Assembly: GCF_900698925.1 (NCBI RefSeq)
Contig: NZ_LR217713.1
Span: 620,001 to 684,000, forward strand
DNA: 64,000 nt
Source: Erwinia_E haradaeae_I
GTDB lineage: Bacteria > Pseudomonadota > Gammaproteobacteria > Enterobacterales > Enterobacteriaceae
Direction of reading: 5' to 3'
Made by a program: the position numbers and the translations under genes. Below, one piece after another: positions 61,001 through 64,000 of this stretch; position 1 is the stretch's first letter; each line of letters begins with the position of its first letter. The notes beneath the pieces were generated by a model, which saw only the letters and a list, made by a program, of their open reading frames with translations, was not told the DNA's origin and made no database searches.

Positions 61001-61775
61001 AAAATTTACTAAAAATATAGTATCTTTATCTCTTAAAAACAATATACAATAATTTAAATCAAGAAAATTTCTTATTATTCTGAAAGAATTAAATCTTAAT
61101 AAATCTCTTTTCTTTTGTCTTTTTATAAAAAGACAATATATTCAACTGTACACGCATCTTTAGCAAAACAACTTGAAATAAACGTCAATTCCTAATAGAT
61201 ATTAAAATATAAATATTCATATTATCACAATTAATATTGATTTCATCATCACTATCTCTTCGATCCGAAAGAAATCATTAATAAATCCTTCCACTACCGA
61301 TACTTAGGATAAAGGTTGGTCATCCAAAATATTACTACAAAAACTAACTACTATACAAAACAAAATTTAATAGAATAAATATTCTGTAGAATCAAAATTA
61401 AAAATAATCATCATTCTCTTATAATACCAAACCGAATCAACCAGTCTTAATATAGCTAATCAGTATAGATAGCGCATTTCTTCTATGAGCTAGAATATTG
61501 AAAACTATATATCTAAAAACTATCTATTCTATCCTAGATAATTATTCAACAAATCTTTTTAATAAAAAGAGTCTGCATTCATATTCGATAACTATGAATA
61601 CAAAAAATTAAATTTTAAAAAATACTCAACCTTCTGCCGAACCAACAGATTAAAAAATAAAAGTTTTCTGTGTGCCTTGAATACTTTAAGCCATAAAGCA
61701 ACCTTTATAGATCGTAAAATAAAATGAACATTATCAAATTATTTCATTGATTCGCTCTTACGTATTTTAAATAGA
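58057..61775. other. 3.7 kb empty region, mrcB to udk
   Basis: The largest gap, with no open frame, tRNA fold or recognisable gene relic. Hairpins occur at 59143-59174 (CACCATA/TATGGTG within AAATG/CATTT), 59608-59630 (CTATCTATT/AATAGATAG) and 61115-61136 (TTGTCTTTTT/AAAAAGACAA). A 33-bp tandem duplication lies at 60242-60307. Confidence 0.5.
60242..60307. repeat. 33-bp perfect tandem duplication
   Basis: A 33-base unit beginning ATGTAATCATTTATTTCTTG occurs at 60242-60274 and again, without change, at 60275-60307. The perfect identity in decaying DNA implies a recent event. Confidence 0.9.
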
Positions 61776-62420
61776 TTATTCAAAAAATTGATTAATTTTT
61801 GCTTTTAAAATATCAATAGCAATACGATTTTTCCCTCCTCGTGGTACAATGATATCAGCATATTGTTTACAGGGTTCAATAAATTGCAAGAACATGGGTC
61901 TTACGGTCTCCTGGTATTGAGCTATTACTGAATCCATAGAACGACCTCGCTGATTTACATCACGCTGAATACGACGCATAAGGCAAATATCAAGAGGTGT
62001 ATCAACAAAAATAGAAAAATTCATTTCTTTTCGCAATTTAATATTAGTTAAAAGAAGGATTCCTTCAAGAATAATAACCTTTTTAGGTTTTATATGAAGC
62101 GTTTGGCCAGTACGAGTATGTTCAACATAACTGTATATCGGAAGATTAATTGGATGCCCTGATTTTAAAATTTGTAGATGCTCTAAAAGCAAACTGTGGT
62201 CCATGGAATTGGGATGATCATAATTAGTTTTAACTCGTTCCACCATAGTAAGGTGCCCCTGGTCTCTATAATAAGCATCCTCAGGAATGACACCAATATT
62301 ATCATCACCAAAACGAGCTCGAACTTCATGATACAATGTACTAGCAATCAGGCTCTTTCCCGAGGCAGATGCGCCTGCAATACCTATGATGACGCACTGA
62401 TGATGCAACTGTTCAATCAT
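61776..62420 (-). CDS. udk: Uridine kinase
   Basis: Phosphorylates uridine and cytidine in pyrimidine salvage. It has 214 residues against 213 in E. coli. The P-loop GIAGASASGKS lies near residue 13, and YDHPNSMDHSLL, YSYVEHTR, RRIQRDVNQRGR and the C-terminal PRGGKNRIAIDILKAKI are conserved. Confidence 0.97.
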   Translation of the reverse strand: MIEQLHHQCVIIGIAGASASGKSLIASTLYHEVRARFGDDNIGVIPEDAYYRDQGHLTMVERVKTNYDHPNSMDHSLLLEHLQILKSGHPINLPIYSYVEHTRTGQTLHIKPKKVIILEGILLLTNIKLRKEMNFSIFVDTPLDICLMRRIQRDVNQRGRSMDSVIAQYQETVRPMFLQFIEPCKQYADIIVPRGGKNRIAIDILKAKINQFFE

Positions 62421-62726
62421 ATCTTAACGACCTGAACTTAAGACCATATTAACGGGTAAGTGCTCCATCTAGGTTTCTAGATATTTAAAAATATAGCAAC
62501 CACTAATTCAGAATATAATAAAGCCAGGTAAACTGATATCCGAAATAGTACTCCTATAGTATAACGCTACCGCCATCCAAAAACACTAGGTGATCCGAAC
62601 GCATGAGGTCTAATCTTACTTCATGCTCTATACTAGCTATAAGTAAATTCATGTGTGATAAATATCAATACATCTAGTCTAGTCTTTAAGAACGTATTAA
62701 ACACGCCTCCTTTCACACATGAAGTT
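62421..62726. other. Noncoding gap with a gene relic, pdxY to udk
   Basis: 306 bp, noticeably less AT-rich than other gaps, which suggests recent gene loss. A minus-strand frame at 62554-62652 reads like the end of an ABC ATPase; it is listed separately. Confidence 0.5.
62554..62652 (-). pseudogene. Possible ABC-transporter ATPase remnant
   Basis: A 32-codon minus-strand frame ends at a TAG. It contains HEVRLDLMRSDHLVFLDGG, which has the spacing of the H-loop and following strand in amino-acid-type ABC ATPases (for example HEMGFAREVADRVIFMDEG in GlnQ, by memory). The Walker motifs are not visible nearby and the H-loop Thr has changed. At this length a chance resemblance cannot be excluded. 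Confidence 0.35.
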
Positions 62727-63599
62727 TTATAACAACAAAGCCTTTACAGCAGTAAAATTTATCGTTGGTTCAACAATATCTTGTTGTTCTACAACTAACT
62801 GTAGCTCACAATCACCCATGTGATACGTTTGTAGAATAACTGTATACAAATCTTCTGCAACGCGCCCCATCGCACTCTTTAGATAAAAAGAATAAAGAAG
62901 ATTGACAAACAACATACTGTTAGTCAAGTCATCCATTCCCGCTAGTTCATAGAAACCAAAATCGATTAATGCTCGAGAAATATGCCATATTTGATCTGCA
63001 CTGACTAACAACACCTCTAATTGATCTCTATAGAACCCTTCTGGAGATAACTTCTTTATAAAAAAAATTTTTATACCCTGAAAAATACAAACATGATCTA
63101 CAGTAATAGCCTCATGAACATTTTTTACCCTACATTGACTACTCAATATTTCCAAATAAAGAAAATTAGGTACAACAATATCACTTTTCAATAGTGATCC
63201 TTTTGTATGAAACTGTTCGATACCAGATTCGACAACACATTCCTGTTGAGTACGACCTATTACTTGGTCACAAAAATACCAAGCCTTATGGTTAGCTTCT
63301 TTGACCACGCGCACACTCTCTAGTATTGCCTCTTGCTGTTCCACAGAGCCAAAACATCCACTTAGTACTGCGCCACAAGTTTCTAACCAATTAATATCAC
63401 TAATTCGACACACAATATCTATTGGATGATCTTTAGGCATTATTGATATAAGCCAATAACCATATTGAATATAATTAGACAGTTGCACAGTATTTAATGG
63501 CCACACTTTTGCGCCGAGCTGCCACATGAGGAATAGCGCTGCAGTATTGCCTGCATAATCAAAAACCGCATGAGACTGAATGGAAAAAATATTTTTCAT
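62727..63599 (-). CDS. pdxY: Pyridoxal kinase PdxY, eroding
   Basis: Ribokinase-fold enzyme of vitamin B6 salvage. It has 290 residues in an open frame aligning end to end with E. coli PdxY (IQSHAVF, WPLNTVQLSNYIQYG, LSGCFGSVEQ, WHISRALIDFG). Several family-defining residues are altered: the anion-hole motif GVGDVTSG reads GMDDLTNS (the catalytic Asp position is kept, the Gly lost), YGHAGN reads FDYAGN, DPVMG reads DQVIG, and PNLVELEIL reads PNFLYLEIL. It is probably a gene losing function, or one with changed activity. Confidence 0.82.
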   Translation of the reverse strand: MKNIFSIQSHAVFDYAGNTAALFLMWQLGAKVWPLNTVQLSNYIQYGYWLISIMPKDHPIDIVCRISDINWLETCGAVLSGCFGSVEQQEAILESVRVVKEANHKAWYFCDQVIGRTQQECVVESGIEQFHTKGSLLKSDIVVPNFLYLEILSSQCRVKNVHEAITVDHVCIFQGIKIFFIKKLSPEGFYRDQLEVLLVSADQIWHISRALIDFGFYELAGMDDLTNSMLFVNLLYSFYLKSAMGRVAEDLYTVILQTYHMGDCELQLVVEQQDIVEPTINFTAVKALLL

Positions 63600-64000
63600 T
63601 ACATTTTAACCCCTGATACGAGTCTGGTAAAACTCAATTATTAATGGGCTAATTAGTAGATTGACTTTTTCTTTTCTAAATTTTCCCACATGAGGTAAAG
63701 TGCAAGAAGTTCTTAAGCATGATTAATACAGCCTAATTCAATATATAAGAGAAATTGATTCTACATACGATCTTAAAGAAATTGGTTCTCACATTATTTA
63801 AATACATACAATAATTATCTTATCACCAATGTTTAATTAACACGAATATTAGATTTTTTCTTTTAGATTAGATTATAGAATCTAATTAATTTACTTTTAA
63901 TACCCTATAGATTTAACCCTTATCCATATAGCATAATCATATACAGTTTTGATTCAATTGTTGCCTGTTTAACATCTAGAAATCATTCATCATTTCTATA
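63600..64000. other. Noncoding right end with a possible pdxH relic
   Basis: About 400 bp without an intact gene. Just upstream of pdxY a minus-strand frame resembles part of PdxH; it is listed separately. The remainder is AT-rich and unremarkable. Confidence 0.5.
63606..63716 (-). pseudogene. Possible pdxH (pyridoxamine phosphate oxidase) remnant
   Basis: A minus-strand frame reads TLPHVGKFRK and then SPLIIEFYQTRIRG before a stop. This lines up with the LPSFWGGFR and IEFWQGGEHRL stretches near the C-terminus of enteric PdxH. In E. coli the order is pdxH-tyrS-pdxY, so a pdxH trace just upstream of pdxY is plausible after tyrS moved away. The match is short and imperfect. Confidence 0.3.

Noticed and set aside
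58057..61775. Search for tRNAs, small RNAs, CRISPR or mobile elements in the largest gap
   Set aside because: Only AT-rich low-complexity sequence, short hairpins of a size expected by chance, and one tandem duplication were found.

Overview
The window is a stretch of an AT-rich, gene-poor gammaproteobacterial chromosome. Nearly every protein aligns closely, by memory, with its Enterobacterales (E. coli-type) counterpart. About 37 genes occupy roughly 41 kb of the 64 kb. The rest is very AT-rich DNA without open frames, in gaps of up to 3.7 kb. That combination, plus single-copy housekeeping genes, eroded gene relics and no mobile elements, points to an obligate insect endosymbiont still in mid-reduction. 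I cannot name the lineage from sequence alone; several Enterobacterales symbionts of sap- and blood-feeding insects would fit.

Layout. 628-16664 is a compact division and cell-wall (dcw) cluster, all on the + strand: ftsI murE murF mraY murD ftsW murG murC ddlB ftsA ftsZ lpxC. ftsQ is missing, ftsL is not recognisable, and murG carries a one-base frameshift. Next comes a divergent dciA-type gene, then secA without secM. From about 20.5 kb the genes become islands: epmB/efp (divergent), rsxE-nth, tpiA/prfB-lysS, kdsA, tyrS, then a 3.3 kb empty region. These are followed by lolB-ispE-prs, divergent from prfA-prmC with hemA gone from between them; then secDF, tgt, ydiK, pgpB/ribA (divergent), mrcB, a 3.7 kb empty region, udk, and an eroding pdxY at the right end. 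No rRNA, tRNA, IS element, prophage or CRISPR array was seen.

Function. The genes describe a cell that still builds its own envelope. Precursors for peptidoglycan come from MurC-F and DdlB, lipid-linked steps from MraY and MurG, and polymerisation from FtsW, FtsI and PBP1B. LpxC and KdsA serve lipid A and Kdo, LolB inserts lipoproteins, PgpB recycles undecaprenyl pyrophosphate, and SecA/SecDF export proteins. The translation genes (RF1, RF2, PrmC, EF-P, EpmB, LysRS, TyrRS, Tgt) are intact, as are PRPP, isoprenoid and riboflavin steps.

I found no exotic new system. The interesting material is reductive: prfB has lost its programmed frameshift, lolB keeps a lipoprotein signal peptide but no ordinary start codon, rsxE has lost its operon partners, pdxY has lost signature residues inside an open frame, and noncoding DNA holds a 36-bp perfect snap-back palindrome, other long inverted repeats and fresh tandem duplications.
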